A stretch of 64,000 bases of DNA from Sitta carolinensis (Eukaryota; Chordata; Aves; Passeriformes; Sittidae). A program made the translations under genes and the position numbers. The notes beneath the pieces were generated by a model. That model saw only the letters and a list, made by a program, of their open reading frames with translations. It was not told the DNA's origin and ran no database searches. Below are positions 38,801 through 48,645 of this stretch, in pieces; the first letter of the stretch is position 1, and each line of letters starts with the position of its first letter. The DNA lies in the NCBI GenBank assembly GCA_032173965.1, contig JAVUNC010000006.1:17768028-17832027 (forward strand), in the 5' to 3' direction.

Positions 38801-41800
38801 GATGTTGTGGTATGGAATATCCGTTAGGTCAGGTGGGGCTAGCCATCTGAGCTGTCTCACCTTCCAGTTGCTTGTGCATCCCTAGCCTGCTCAGTGGTGG
38901 GGAGAAACAGAAAAGGTCTGGACTCTGTTCAAGATCTGCTCAGTAATAGCTAAAACATCATTGTTATCAACACTGATTTCCTCACAAACCCAAAATATCA
39001 CCATACAAGCTACTACTAAGAAATTTAATTCCAGCCTAGTCAAAACAAGTATGTCTGCATTTTGCATTTTTAGCATGTTGAATAGCATTTACTAATGAAA
39101 AATGGATTAATGAATTAATTTTACTGTTTCAAATTTTATTAAGAAGGATGTTAAAATGTTAGTTTGTTAAGGGAATCATAAATTACTATTTTTAGGTCTT
39201 ACTGTTGGGAGCACAGACCAGTCCAGAAGTTTACGGATAAAGAATTTAGAGGAGCTTCACAGTGCACAATATGCCTGGATTTGGTTGAACATCTTCCAGT
39301 ATATGCTGTATTGAAGAGTCCTTGCTGTAAAAATGCTTGGTTTCATCGAGAATGCTTGCAGGTAATACAGTTCTCCCTTTCATTCTTTCTGCATCCATGG
39401 AGACCACATTTCTTTTAAAAATAATGGAACAATTGCTTACTGTTAAGTGTAGGTGGTAGGTATGAAGTATAGTGGGTTTGAAGAACAGTGCTAAAAATTG
39501 TATTATGGACACAAGGATTTTGAGTTTTTAATGCTATTAATTTTTCTCCCCCTGTGGCCACCTCCATGTTTCTGCATGTATGATATATACTTTATGCCTT
39601 TACTACTTTTAGGAACTGAAGTTCAACCTACATAGTTGCTTTCTTGAAAGTCATTATGTGCAGAATCTGAGTGCTAAAAATGTAATTTATCCGTCCTCAG
39701 TTCACTTAGGCTAAACCCAGAACTAGAAAAAGTTCCAACATTCTTTTTGTAAACTTATACTGGAGAGGTTGACTGAAAAGGATGGTGCTTTTGTTTATGA
39801 ACCTTATTCTAGCATATGAACTCTTTCCTTTAAAGGAAGAGAAAATCCTTGCCGTTTGCTTTAATGTTAAGTCACATCATTACTGATACCAGATTTAACA
39901 CCCATGTCAGGACAGTATCCAGGAATGTAATGCATCTCAGTATTAAGACATAATTTATTGGCATCTTAAGGATGGTAGTAATGCAATAATTGGTCTGGTT
40001 TCTTTGTTGTGTTTTTTTTTTTTTTTTTTTCCTTGGCACAGTATCAAGCTTTGAGTGCTGGGATATTTTTCTTTAGGTGCACAGTATGTAATAACAAGGA
40101 CAAATTTCAAAAAGAAATGTTGAGAATGGGCATACACATTCCAGAAAGGTAAGTAATTTTATTAATGATTAGTCTTGTATGGAAATTTTGATAGGTTGTT
40201 CTAAACATTTATTTTATACTACAGAACTTCAACTATTAATATGTGAAATGTTGGTTCTATCTTCAATTATAGACTTGTTCAGTTTGGTAAGGAGTAACCT
40301 CTTTCCTTTTAGATATGCATAAAAATTGTCAGAGGTGAAATTTCAGACCATTATCTCAAGCATGCTCTGGAAAGTAATTTTTAATGCCATGATTCAACTT
40401 AACTCAATTAGGAGTAAAAGCACTTCTTAAATACAATAATTTTTCCTTAACATAAAGATTGCTAAGAAGTGTATTTTCTGTGTTCAAGTTTAATTATGTG
40501 AATTTCTGTAAAGACAGAATTGGAATTTACTGATTACTCAGCCATACAGCTTCTAGCTTATGCCAAGGGATTGCAAAGGTTGTGTTAGTATAATAACTGC
40601 TTCCAAAATTCCAAACTGGTTTTTGCTGTTTCTATCACCTGATGAGGCTCAAAATATGACAGAGATCAGAATTATGGTTCTTTGTTAGCAGTATTATTCC
40701 TTAATAACTAATAGTCTCTTCAGACAGCACCATTAATTCCCTCTTGTGACAAAAGCTTAAGACTCTGGAGATGAAGAAGAGCCAAAATAATTGATGAACT
40801 TTGCTGTACTGGCCTGGAACATTCTGAGTTACTATTCATGAAACCAGTTTCAGCAGTAACTTGAGTAGGCTACCTAAACAAATAACCTTGATTTCTGTGA
40901 GAGAAAAAAGGGACACAGACAAAGCAAATGTGCACTGAGGTCATGTGAAAAATAATAAATGCATGAAATCAAAGTGACTTTACTCCAGAAAAAGTCCATC
41001 TGTGTGTTTTATAGTATTATTTTCTTACTAGACTTTTCTTCCCCCTCTGTTACCTAGAATCCCCGTTACCTAGAATGTGACATCATTGAAATATATTCGT
41101 ATGTTTATTGTGTGTGTCTTCTTCATAATCATAGTAACCCATTGAAATAATCAGAACTAGAGTTCTGATATCCAGTGTTCTGCCTTGTTTACAGGGATGC
41201 ATCTTGGGAACTTGAAGAAAATGCATATCAAGACTTACTACATTGTTATCAACATTGTGATGTTAAAAGATGTCTCTGCAAGAAAGGAAGAGACTATAAT
41301 GAACCTGATAGGTATGATACTTTAGCAGGGAAGTATAACTTAAGATGGAAAAGTTTTTTGACATGTTTTACATTGTTGTCATTTATTAATATTATTTCTA
41401 TTTACTTTAATATTTGGGTATTTTTAAGCATCAGGTTTTAATGTCAGGCCAACACACTGTCCAGAAAGTGTTTGTTTTACTCAGTATAATGGTATTTCAA
41501 TACTAAATTTCTCAGACTTGATCTAGTTATAAAAGCCATGATAACCAAATTTAAGGGGCTATCAGTTACCTTGTCCTTGTCCTCATTGTATACAGGCTGA
41601 AGTAGAATCTGTGCATCAACACAGTATGTGCCTAAATGATTGTTGTGTATATCATTCAGAGTTTAATTCAGCTATTTAGTAAATGTTAAAATACTTACAG
41701 ACTTTAGAAGAAGTTATTGTTAAAGTAGTAGACTTATGTCAGTAGTTTGAATGTTTCTCTAGAGAGCTCTCCTTTAAAAGAATTGCCATTTGGAAAAGCT

Positions 41801-44800
41801 GACTGGTGTATACCCGTAAAACACAGAGGATTCTGTTGATTGGCAGGATGAGAAGAAAATGGCGCCTTGCACACTTGGCTTCAGGGCATGGGGGTGCTAA
41901 TAGTCTCATTCAGTGCAAGGGGCTGGAACATGAGTAGCTTTTATTCCTTGTTGCAGCCAGTTATAAGTGCATCTTACATGAAGAAAGTCTCCTTGATTAG
42001 AATCAGTTCTACCAGACTAATAAAATTATGATTTGTTGGTTTAGTTGTCTGGATTGCGCTTACTGTTGAATAGTCTTTGTTCATTCATTCTTCTGTCTAA
42101 TTCTAAATAGCTACGTTTTTCATTTTAGTAAATGGGAAATAAAGCGTTGCCAGTACTGTGGTTCTCGTGGGACCCATTTGGCCTGTTCATCTATGAAATC
42201 ATGGGAGGAAAATTGGGAGTGTATGGAATGCAGAAGTATCTTTGCAAAATCAGGTAAAATTATGGATGTGACAATGATTCCTTAAATATTAACTTTTAAA
42301 GTTATGTAAGCATGCTTTACAACTAGCAAATTCATTAAATTAATGTAATGTAATCATACAGGGAAGTATAGCAAACAGAAAAAGCGTGCTTTGGCTACCT
42401 CTGAAAAGACAAATGGAACAACCTGTTTGCTGGAAGAGCCACCTCCAAAATCCCCTCGGCAGTCATCTGGATCGCCACGCAGTTTTCTACTCCAGTGTGT
42501 AATTTTCTGTTTTCTCACAGAAATTGATTATTGCAAAAAATAATACATAAACATGAGGAAATTATGGCTTATTAATTAATATTATTATTTTAAATTATAA
42601 TAATTATTATTACTATTGTCTTGTTCTATAGGAGATATTTACGTTGAATTGCGAATCAAATGAAATTAGAATAAAGTTTAGTGATTGAAGTTTTCTGTGT
42701 AAGCCATGAACTCTGCGAATTTCCTATAGTTATTTGGATTTGGTGGCATGTAAACCACTTTCTAGTTCGGTAAATCTTATTGAAGATCCTTGTTAAAGGA
42801 ATTTTAACAATTTAGTGGTAACCTAAGAGTATACAAACAGCAAATCTTTAAGTTTGATTAATGGGGTTTTTTCCATTTTAATAGTGTTCTAGAAATCTGA
42901 CTTAAAGATGTATATAATAATGGCTTCCTCTGCTGTAATAAAAACTTTTCCAGTTTGTAGAAACTAATATTTTTAGTTTTTACTTACTGTGATAGTCAGG
43001 ACTTCATCTGATGTATGCGATGCAACTAAAAACGCATCCTAAGACCACAACGTAATAAAATACAGAATTATTTTAAATTGTAGTTCAGGCACTGGTGGAC
43101 TTCATGGAAATGAAGGTAAAAATGAGATTCAGTATTGATTTAGGGGGAAACTGTACTGCTGCCTTGAAATAGGAAGTGTTCATGTTGCATCTCTTCTTAA
43201 AATACTGTTTTGGCTTATAGATCACCAAAGATAATGTGCCAGAACTTGTCACCTTGCTCACACCTAGAACTTCCAGCATCAAACAGAGTGACAATGTCCT
43301 TATCTCCAGTGATGTCAAACACCAACTGGTCCCTGAGGCACAAGTATTTCTTCTGTTTTTCTTATTTTGAAGAGTAATCTAGCACATAGCTTTATACTGT
43401 GTTTCCTGCAGAACATGGGAGAGTGGGGCGGGAGGGAGGTGTCTCTGTGTATGTGTGTTTGTGTATATACAGTATCCATATATATTTGTCAGTATGTGTA
43501 TATACAGTATGCATATATATTTGCGTATGTATGTATATAGTCACTGCAAAAATGGGTATACACTTAAAGCCTGAAGTCATATCTTGAGAAAGGTTTTTCT
43601 GCTTTTTATAAATGCTAGAGGAATGTGAGGAGAAAAGAATAACCCAACTGAGAATTTTTAGGTTAAGTAGTAAGGGATCAAAACGCAGAAACACATGTTT
43701 GTCCATACTGGTGCATGGCTAAACGTTCTTTAGAAAATAGGGGATAAAAAGAATCCTAATTGCTTTCTTCTAGTTAGACGTGTCCTAAATTTTTTATGTT
43801 TTTGTATTTGTACATGATTGTACTCAAGCCAGTGCTAAAACAGCATGTTTTAATATAGAAGATTCAGTTTTAAAGGACATAAAGTTCACTACCCTCTTAT
43901 GAGTAGTTAATTAATGGATTCTACCTGATGTGCTAAAAATTCTGATGAGGGAATTAGTTATTTCTAGTAGAGATGGTATTTGAGATACTTGTGGTTGGAA
44001 GCTAGAAAACAAAGAAAGCATCTTGCTTTTTTAAATGAGAACTTTCTTCCTACTCAAATATATTTTGTATTATAGTGACAAAGATTGTTCTCATTTGTAA
44101 AATGATACTTGTTTCACGTTGTTTAAATGTCAGCTCATTGTGTGGGAATTGTTTGGCACTGTGTTGGAGTCACTGAATTAAGAAAATCACTGTTTGTTTT
44201 ATGCCAGGGTAATTATTTCTACCTCCTTTTTCAGTTCTTAGAGGTGTTTTTAAACTTGCGCCTACAGTGTTAAACTTTTAAAAATCTATACTAAATGTTT
44301 TACTGATGTAATTCAGACAATACCTGAACGTGCCACAGTGTTTAAAGAAGTGTTCCTCTTAATAGACTATTAAAATGTTTTTCATGTAACTATTGCTAAT
44401 TATGAATCATAGATTCCATCTGAAAATGCAATTTTCTTGTAGGCATTTAAGAGAGCAAAGAAGGGAAGTTTGTCATATACTGAAGGAGTTAAAGGTCCAA
44501 GTTAAAAAAAAAACCAACAAGACTTAATGTCAGTGAAGAAAATATTTGGAGCACTGCTTTAAAAGGATTTAGAACAGCGCATCTTCAGTCCTACAAACAC
44601 TATTGAAGTAAATTTCTCAAACTGCAAAAATAGATTGAAGACAAATACTTCTGCTGCATCAAAACATCGTTTCTTCGAATTATTAATGCTTCACCTTCAG
44701 AATTCATCATTATTTGAGGGCTCTTCTGGAAAGAATTTGTCACTTGATTTTCAAGGTAATCAGTTGCTTTGTTCAAAAACATATTGAGAATTATATTACT

Positions 44801-47800
44801 TAAAATATTTTTATTCTTTAGCCATTACGGGTGTCAGTTCACAAGTATAGTTCTGAAGGATAAAAATTGAGAGTCCGTTTTAAAAATTTTTTTCAGTTCT
44901 AAAGGGGGATGGTGTGTGGATTTGTAATTTAAAAAATTTGGGTTGGTTGGAAAAGTTGATGACAACCATGGAAAACCAGCATATAACTAGACTTGGAACT
45001 TTGTAATTAGTTTATTTGTTCTCTTTAAGTGAATTTCTTTCTTCCTGATTCACTTTCTCTGCTAATTATTTTCCTTTCCTCAAATATCTAGAACATTATT
45101 TCTCATAGCATGTTTCCCAAAGACCCCAAGTTAGCTTCTTTGAACTCTTATGCTTCAGAATTAAATATACATTAGGTGTAAAGTGGAAGAGGAAGTTACA
45201 TCTCCCAAACCTTGATAGTGGCTGAAGAGTTGGTGTAAAAGAACATGGTACTCCTTTGTAAAAATACGGTCTTATAGTTTGAATTATCAGAAGATAGCAA
45301 AAGTCATTAAGAAAAAAAGCACTATGACATTTTCTATTAAAAAATGAGTATCAGAAATAATTTCTATGCATATAAATAAACATTTTTCTATTTGCAGCTG
45401 TAAAAGAAAATCTGTATTTTGAAGCTGGTAAAATGATTGCAGTTTCTCTGGTTCATGGTGGCCCATCTCCTGGTTTCTTTTCCAAAACACTGTTCGATTG
45501 TCTTGTCTATGGCCCAGAGAATGCGAAGCCAGCTTTGGAAGATGTTGCTGATGTTGATGTAGCACAAACAATAAAAACGGTAATATGCAATGAGTTGTAT
45601 TTTATTTCTTCCTCAAGACTATATTTGGAGATAAAGGACTTACTAATATAAATTTTGTTGAAATTAAAAAGCTATTTTTCACTTATATGTATGTGCGCAC
45701 ATGTAGTAAACAAGTGCCTAATTTATCTTTTAATGCAGATAGAATATGCAGATAGTCTGTCCAGCCTACAGTCTGCACTACAGGACTGCTGTGAGTTTCT
45801 TGATGCTGCTGGATGTTTAAGACCTGTAACAGCTTTGTGTGATAAGGACATGCTGGTGAATGACATATTGATCTATCATGTAATCAAGAGAATTGCTTTA
45901 CCCTTAGAAAGGTTTGTTTTGCTTGGGTTTTTGAACTCCTTGGTTCTTTTCCTCACTGCAACTCTAAATATGTTGCTAAAACTAACTTTCATGTGTTCTT
46001 ATTTACTCTTCATTTAAACCACTGAAGTGTACTGTAATTTTCAATAGATTAAGTTGCAACTGTTAACTAGGTAGTTACACTGAAAGACTGAAATTATTGC
46101 TATACATATCTGATCTGACTTCTCCTTGGTCACATTCCTTTTTCAACTTTATGAAGAAGGCAGATTCAGTTTTTAAACTACAGCATCACAAAGACCTTTG
46201 CACTATAAAATTTCTTCAGCTCTTGTTCAGTTCTAATTCAGAATTGCTCAAATGTAGAAGCTTTACATTTTAGAAATGTTTAACATATGTTTAAAATTCA
46301 AATGAGTTTTCTAGCGTTCTAATTAGGGAATTTTGTGTGCCATTAGAAGTGCAATACTGTCAACAAGTGTAAGTTGACCTGCTTAGAACATAAGCATTGC
46401 ATTGATGTTTCTGTGAGCTAGTGATGACCTCATTAGTTGGAAAAATTGCAGCTCTTCACTGTTCTTTGATTGGTCTCTGGCCTTACTTCCAATTCGCATT
46501 TTTCATCTGCTCGGTAAAAATTGGTTGAATGCTAATTTTTTCAACAAGCATAGCCTGATTTAAACTTCACATATAGCATTATCTTTGACAAATTCAATGA
46601 ACTTAATCTCCAAGAGCTATGAAAACTAATTCTAATGTGAGGATTTTTTAAAATGAAGGTCAGAGGAATTAGTCCTTCAGTCTAGGCATGTTTGAACAAT
46701 CTATATAGTATTTTAAAATTAGTGAGTTAAAATTAAAGCATAATACTTAGTGTATTTGTTCATGAGGTAGTGGGGTTTTGTGCATTTCAGGAGATGAGCT
46801 TAAGAAGGGCATAAGTGAGTAGAACAAGAAATTACATGTCACTATAAAGGACTGAGAGTAACTAGAGAGTTGGTTATTTTTGCTTTTAAATGTTCTACAC
46901 CACTAGGCACCACTGAAAAGTCTGTGTGATCTTCTTGCACATTCCCTTCAGGTACTTCTACATGTTGAGACTCCACCTGAATCTTCTCTAGGCTGAAGAG
47001 TCCAGCTCTCTCAGCCTCTCCTCATAGCTTTATGGTCTAGTCCTTTAATCATCCTAGTCACTCTTTGCCAGGCTCTCTCCAGTATGTCCATATCTCTTGG
47101 ACTGGGGAGCTGGCACTGGACACAGCACTTCAAGTGTGGCCTTACTGCTGCTAAGCAGAGGAAAAAGATCACCTCCCTTGAGCTGCTGGCAACAAAGGTC
47201 CTCATACAGCCCAGAATCCTCCTGTCTGCATTTGCTACAGGCAGAAATAGTAGCATGTAAGCAAATGCAGTCTTGCAAAAGCCAAGCTAAGGCCATCTTT
47301 TAAGACGGCTCATTTTGTCTATCGACAAGGAATTTAAGCAGTTTTCCAAAGACTTATAAATAAGAAAGAGAGTTGCTATGTTTTCATACTAAAGTTAAAA
47401 GTATACCTTGTACATACAGTCAAGTACCAGGAAATAAGATTAATTTCTACAGCTCTGCAGAAACATTTAGACATTTAAGCATTGTTAAAATGAGAGTTAA
47501 ATGCATTTCCCAAGATATAATAGGAGTACTGTGTAACCTTCTTGACAAGATTTAGAGACTGAAGATGAGGAAAATTTATTATATCACATCTTGCAGCTTT
47601 ATAAAATGCAGAGTTCTGATGCATGTCACTTTTTTTTTTTTTTTTTTTCCCACTCCTAGTTTTAGGCAGGGTTTGAAAACACTTGGTGTTCTAGAGAAAA
47701 TGCAAATGCACCCAGATGTGTTCTCTAGTGTATTGTGCCACAAACCCGAAAGACTTTCAGCAGAAACTGTTTGTGATCTCTTTACAATCCATTCCTCGTC

Positions 47801-48645
47801 AGATGTAAATAAAGTTAAAGGTGCTGGGTTTTGGAGGGACTATTTGCAAGATGTGGAAAGTAAGTAATTTTCTTTTTTAATAAAATATCCTCTCCTGCCC
47901 TATCTCAGTTATTTAGTTGCTGGTATACATACACAATATGATTTTTAGAGTTCAGTGGTGTAAATAAATCAAGGTTTTGTAGTCAATATCAGTTCCTAAT
48001 TGTTCCTTCTTCCCCATTTCTTACTAATTAGAAAACCTGTTGCCCAAAACTTTAGAGGGGTAAATATCTGAAAGATTCCTGTGAATTAAAAAATAAAAGT
48101 CCAACACACAACCTAAATGATACAGAAAAAATCCTTTATTAGATAAGTTCTCTGAAGTCATAAATATCACTATTTTCTATCTTTTTCTTGCAGAAGAGAT
48201 TTTTGTATTCACTTAAGATTTTTTTCAGTGAACTAAATGAAGTAGGTTTTTCTCACTAAACTTTTTCTTAGGTAGCTATTTAACTGCATATTTATTCAAC
48301 ATATTGATTTGATTTAATGTGGGTTTTTTTTTCCTCTTACTACTTAACTTGCCAGGTAATGGTTTATGTGTAATAGACAATCAATGACAAAATTTAATCC
48401 TGTTTTTTTTAGGTGGTGAGTCTGTAGTGACACTGGAGGATGTTCTGCTCTTTGTAACAGGCTCCTGTTATATACCATCCATTGGGTTTGATCCTGAACC
48501 TACTATTAAATTTTTGCATATAAGGTATCCCATTGTAAACAGACTCCTTAATTGCTTAGAGCTTCCTGTAACAAAGGTGTATCAGCAATTCAAAAATAAA
48601 ATGGAGTTCACCATCACAAACACACTAAGAGTCGAAAGGGAATAA
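32828..48645 (+). CDS. G2E3: G2E3, PHD/RING-like and pseudo-HECT E3 ubiquitin ligase
   Basis: G2/M-phase-specific E3 ubiquitin ligase, recognised by exon-by-exon similarity to the vertebrate protein. Coding exons: 32828-32864, 34330-34427, 36354-36455, 38010-38134, 39196-39361, 40042-40148, 41195-41311, 42129-42253, 42362-42496, 45398-45579, 45739-45911, 47660-47859, 48413-48645. All junctions have AG/GT and compatible phases, and they total exactly 1800 nt (599 residues plus stop). Residues 14-180 carry an extended PHD (CxxC...HxxC...CxxC...CxxxxC...HxxC...CxxH). A RING-like module and a further PHD-like module follow to about 290, with all visible zinc ligands kept. The rest is HECT. Oddities: the exon for the linker and HECT start (44443-44755) is frame-broken, and the HECT catalytic cysteine is replaced by Leu. 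The human protein is about 706 residues. My recollection is that its ligase activity was mapped to the N-terminal zinc modules. Confidence 0.93.
32946..33475 (+). mobile_element. CR1 LINE 3' end in G2E3 intron 2
   Basis: 5'-truncated CR1 tail in the same orientation as the gene. It shows the gagagactgtgggagctgggcctgtttagtctgg-type block, the aacatgagaaagagcctcc block, gcattggaacaggctgccca and the ending ggttggaccaggtgatctcc...attctgtga. Confidence 0.88.
34330..34427 (+). CDS. G2E3: G2E3 coding exon 3 (start of extended PHD)
   Basis: Acceptor ...attttag, donor TTG|GTAAGT. It encodes [17 protein letters not shown] and later LTVHYYCL: the first zinc ligands (CxxC, C, then HxxC) of the extended PHD module. 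Phase 1 in, phase 0 out. Confidence 0.92.
36354..36455 (+). CDS. G2E3: G2E3 coding exon 4
   Basis: Exactly 34 codons between ...ttttgtag and CTG|GTAAGA. It encodes [17 protein letters not shown] and [16 protein letters not shown], the conserved spacer between the two zinc-binding halves of the extended PHD. Confidence 0.92.
38010..38134 (+). CDS. G2E3: G2E3 coding exon 5 (extended PHD, second half)
   Basis: Starts after ...atttctag and ends AG|GTGAGT. It encodes [19 protein letters not shown] and [15 protein letters not shown]: zinc ligands CxxC, CxxxxC and HxxC, all present. Confidence 0.93.
38830..39055. mobile_element. Possible avian LTR fragment in intron 5
   Basis: The stretch with cctgctcagtggtggggagaaacag, gttatcaacactgatttcctcacaaacccaaaat and ctactactaagaaatttaattccagcc resembles the end of an LTR that I recall from other bird sequences. 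Boundaries and family are uncertain. Confidence 0.4.
39196..39361 (+). CDS. G2E3: G2E3 coding exon 6 (RING-like module)
   Basis: Acceptor ...atttttag, donor CAG|GTAATA. It begins with the last ePHD ligands ([10 protein letters not shown]) and then enters the RING-like module: [30 protein letters not shown]. Its CxxC, CC and HxxC ligands are intact. Confidence 0.93.
40042..40148 (+). CDS. G2E3: G2E3 coding exon 7
   Basis: Preceded by a 19-T tract and ...ggcacag, followed by AG|GTAAGT. It encodes [18 protein letters not shown] (closing CxxC of the RING-like module) and [12 protein letters not shown], a very conserved helix. Confidence 0.93.
41195..41311 (+). CDS. G2E3: G2E3 coding exon 8
   Basis: Acceptor ...gtttacag, donor AG|GTATGA. 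It encodes [18 protein letters not shown] and [18 protein letters not shown], with the Cys ligands (CxxxxCxC) that open the third zinc module. Confidence 0.93.
42129..42253 (+). CDS. G2E3: G2E3 coding exon 9 (third PHD-like module)
   Basis: Acceptor ...cattttag, donor G|GTAAAA. It encodes [20 protein letters not shown] and [12 protein letters not shown]: CxxC, HxxC and CxxC ligands intact. Confidence 0.93.
42362..42496 (+). CDS. G2E3: G2E3 coding exon 10 (linker)
   Basis: Begins after ...atcatacag. It encodes a basic, Ser/Pro-rich linker ([15 protein letters not shown], then [15 protein letters not shown], ending SFLLQ). The donor is inferred as CAGT|GTGTAA, a weak site. The downstream alternative CAGTGT|GTAATT would break the frame to exon 12. 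Phase 1 out matches exon 12 directly. Confidence 0.8.
42541..42675 (+). terminator. G2E3: Possible intronic stop and poly(A) signal
   Basis: If the weak exon 10 donor is not used, the frame reads 15 more codons to TAA at 42,541-42,543. AATAAA lies at 42,670-42,675 with a GT-rich stretch about 20 nt further. This would give a 352-residue zinc-module-only protein. No transcript evidence is available here. Confidence 0.3.
43455..43545. repeat. TA/TG-rich imperfect tandem repeat
   Basis: Two imperfect copies of a ~34-nt unit (tgtgtatatacagtat, then catatatatttg) followed by further gtatgtatgtat, in G2E3 intron 10. Confidence 0.75.
44443..44755 (+). pseudogene. G2E3: Decayed G2E3 exon (linker and HECT start)
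   Basis: Bounded by a good acceptor (ttttcttgtag) and donor (G|GTAATC), 313 nt long (not a multiple of 3). Similarity to the vertebrate exon jumps through three frames: [20 protein letters not shown] from 44,447, then [18 protein letters not shown] from 44,520, then [13 protein letters not shown] (44,599) to [19 protein letters not shown] at the end. One shift sits at a run of 10 A (44,504-44,513), one near 44,595, and one near the exon start. Entering from exon 10 meets TAA at 44,448. Flanking exons are intact, and exon 10 joins exon 12 in frame without this one. Confidence 0.8.
45398..45579 (+). CDS. G2E3: G2E3 coding exon 12 (HECT N-lobe)
   Basis: Acceptor ...tatttgcag, donor ACG|GTAATA. 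It encodes [38 protein letters not shown], a conserved HECT N-lobe segment. Needs a phase-1 upstream exon, which both exon 10 and the decayed exon supply. Confidence 0.92.
45739..45911 (+). CDS. G2E3: G2E3 coding exon 13 (HECT)
   Basis: Acceptor ...taatgcag, donor AG|GTTTGT. It encodes [20 protein letters not shown] and [15 protein letters not shown], continuing the HECT domain. Confidence 0.9.
46900..47255 (-). mobile_element. CR1 LINE fragment, antisense, in intron 13
   Basis: Antisense CR1 tail sequence: tctctaggctgaagagtccag, cagcctctcctcatagc, gccaggctctctccagtatgtcc, ggacacagcacttcaagtgtgg, all in the order of a reverse-complemented CR1 3' region. Edges approximate. Confidence 0.85.
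47660..47859 (+). CDS. G2E3: G2E3 coding exon 14 (HECT)
   Basis: Acceptor after a 19-T tract (...cactcctag), donor A|GTAAGT. It encodes [37 protein letters not shown] and [13 protein letters not shown], the middle to late HECT region. Confidence 0.92.
48413..48645 (+). CDS. G2E3: G2E3 last coding exon (HECT C-lobe)
   Basis: Acceptor ...gttttttttag. It encodes [34 protein letters not shown] and [14 protein letters not shown], stop TAA 48,643-48,645. In [10 protein letters not shown] the first Leu after Arg occupies the place of the HECT active-site Cys, judged by spacing to the L..LP motif. The C-terminus is shorter than the human tail by a few residues. Confidence 0.9.

Noticed and set aside
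42520..42600. A stretch after exon 10 translating to [14 protein letters not shown], faintly like the HECT-start exon
   Set aside because: A much better and longer match to that exon exists at 44,443-44,755 with proper splice sites, so this resemblance is chance.
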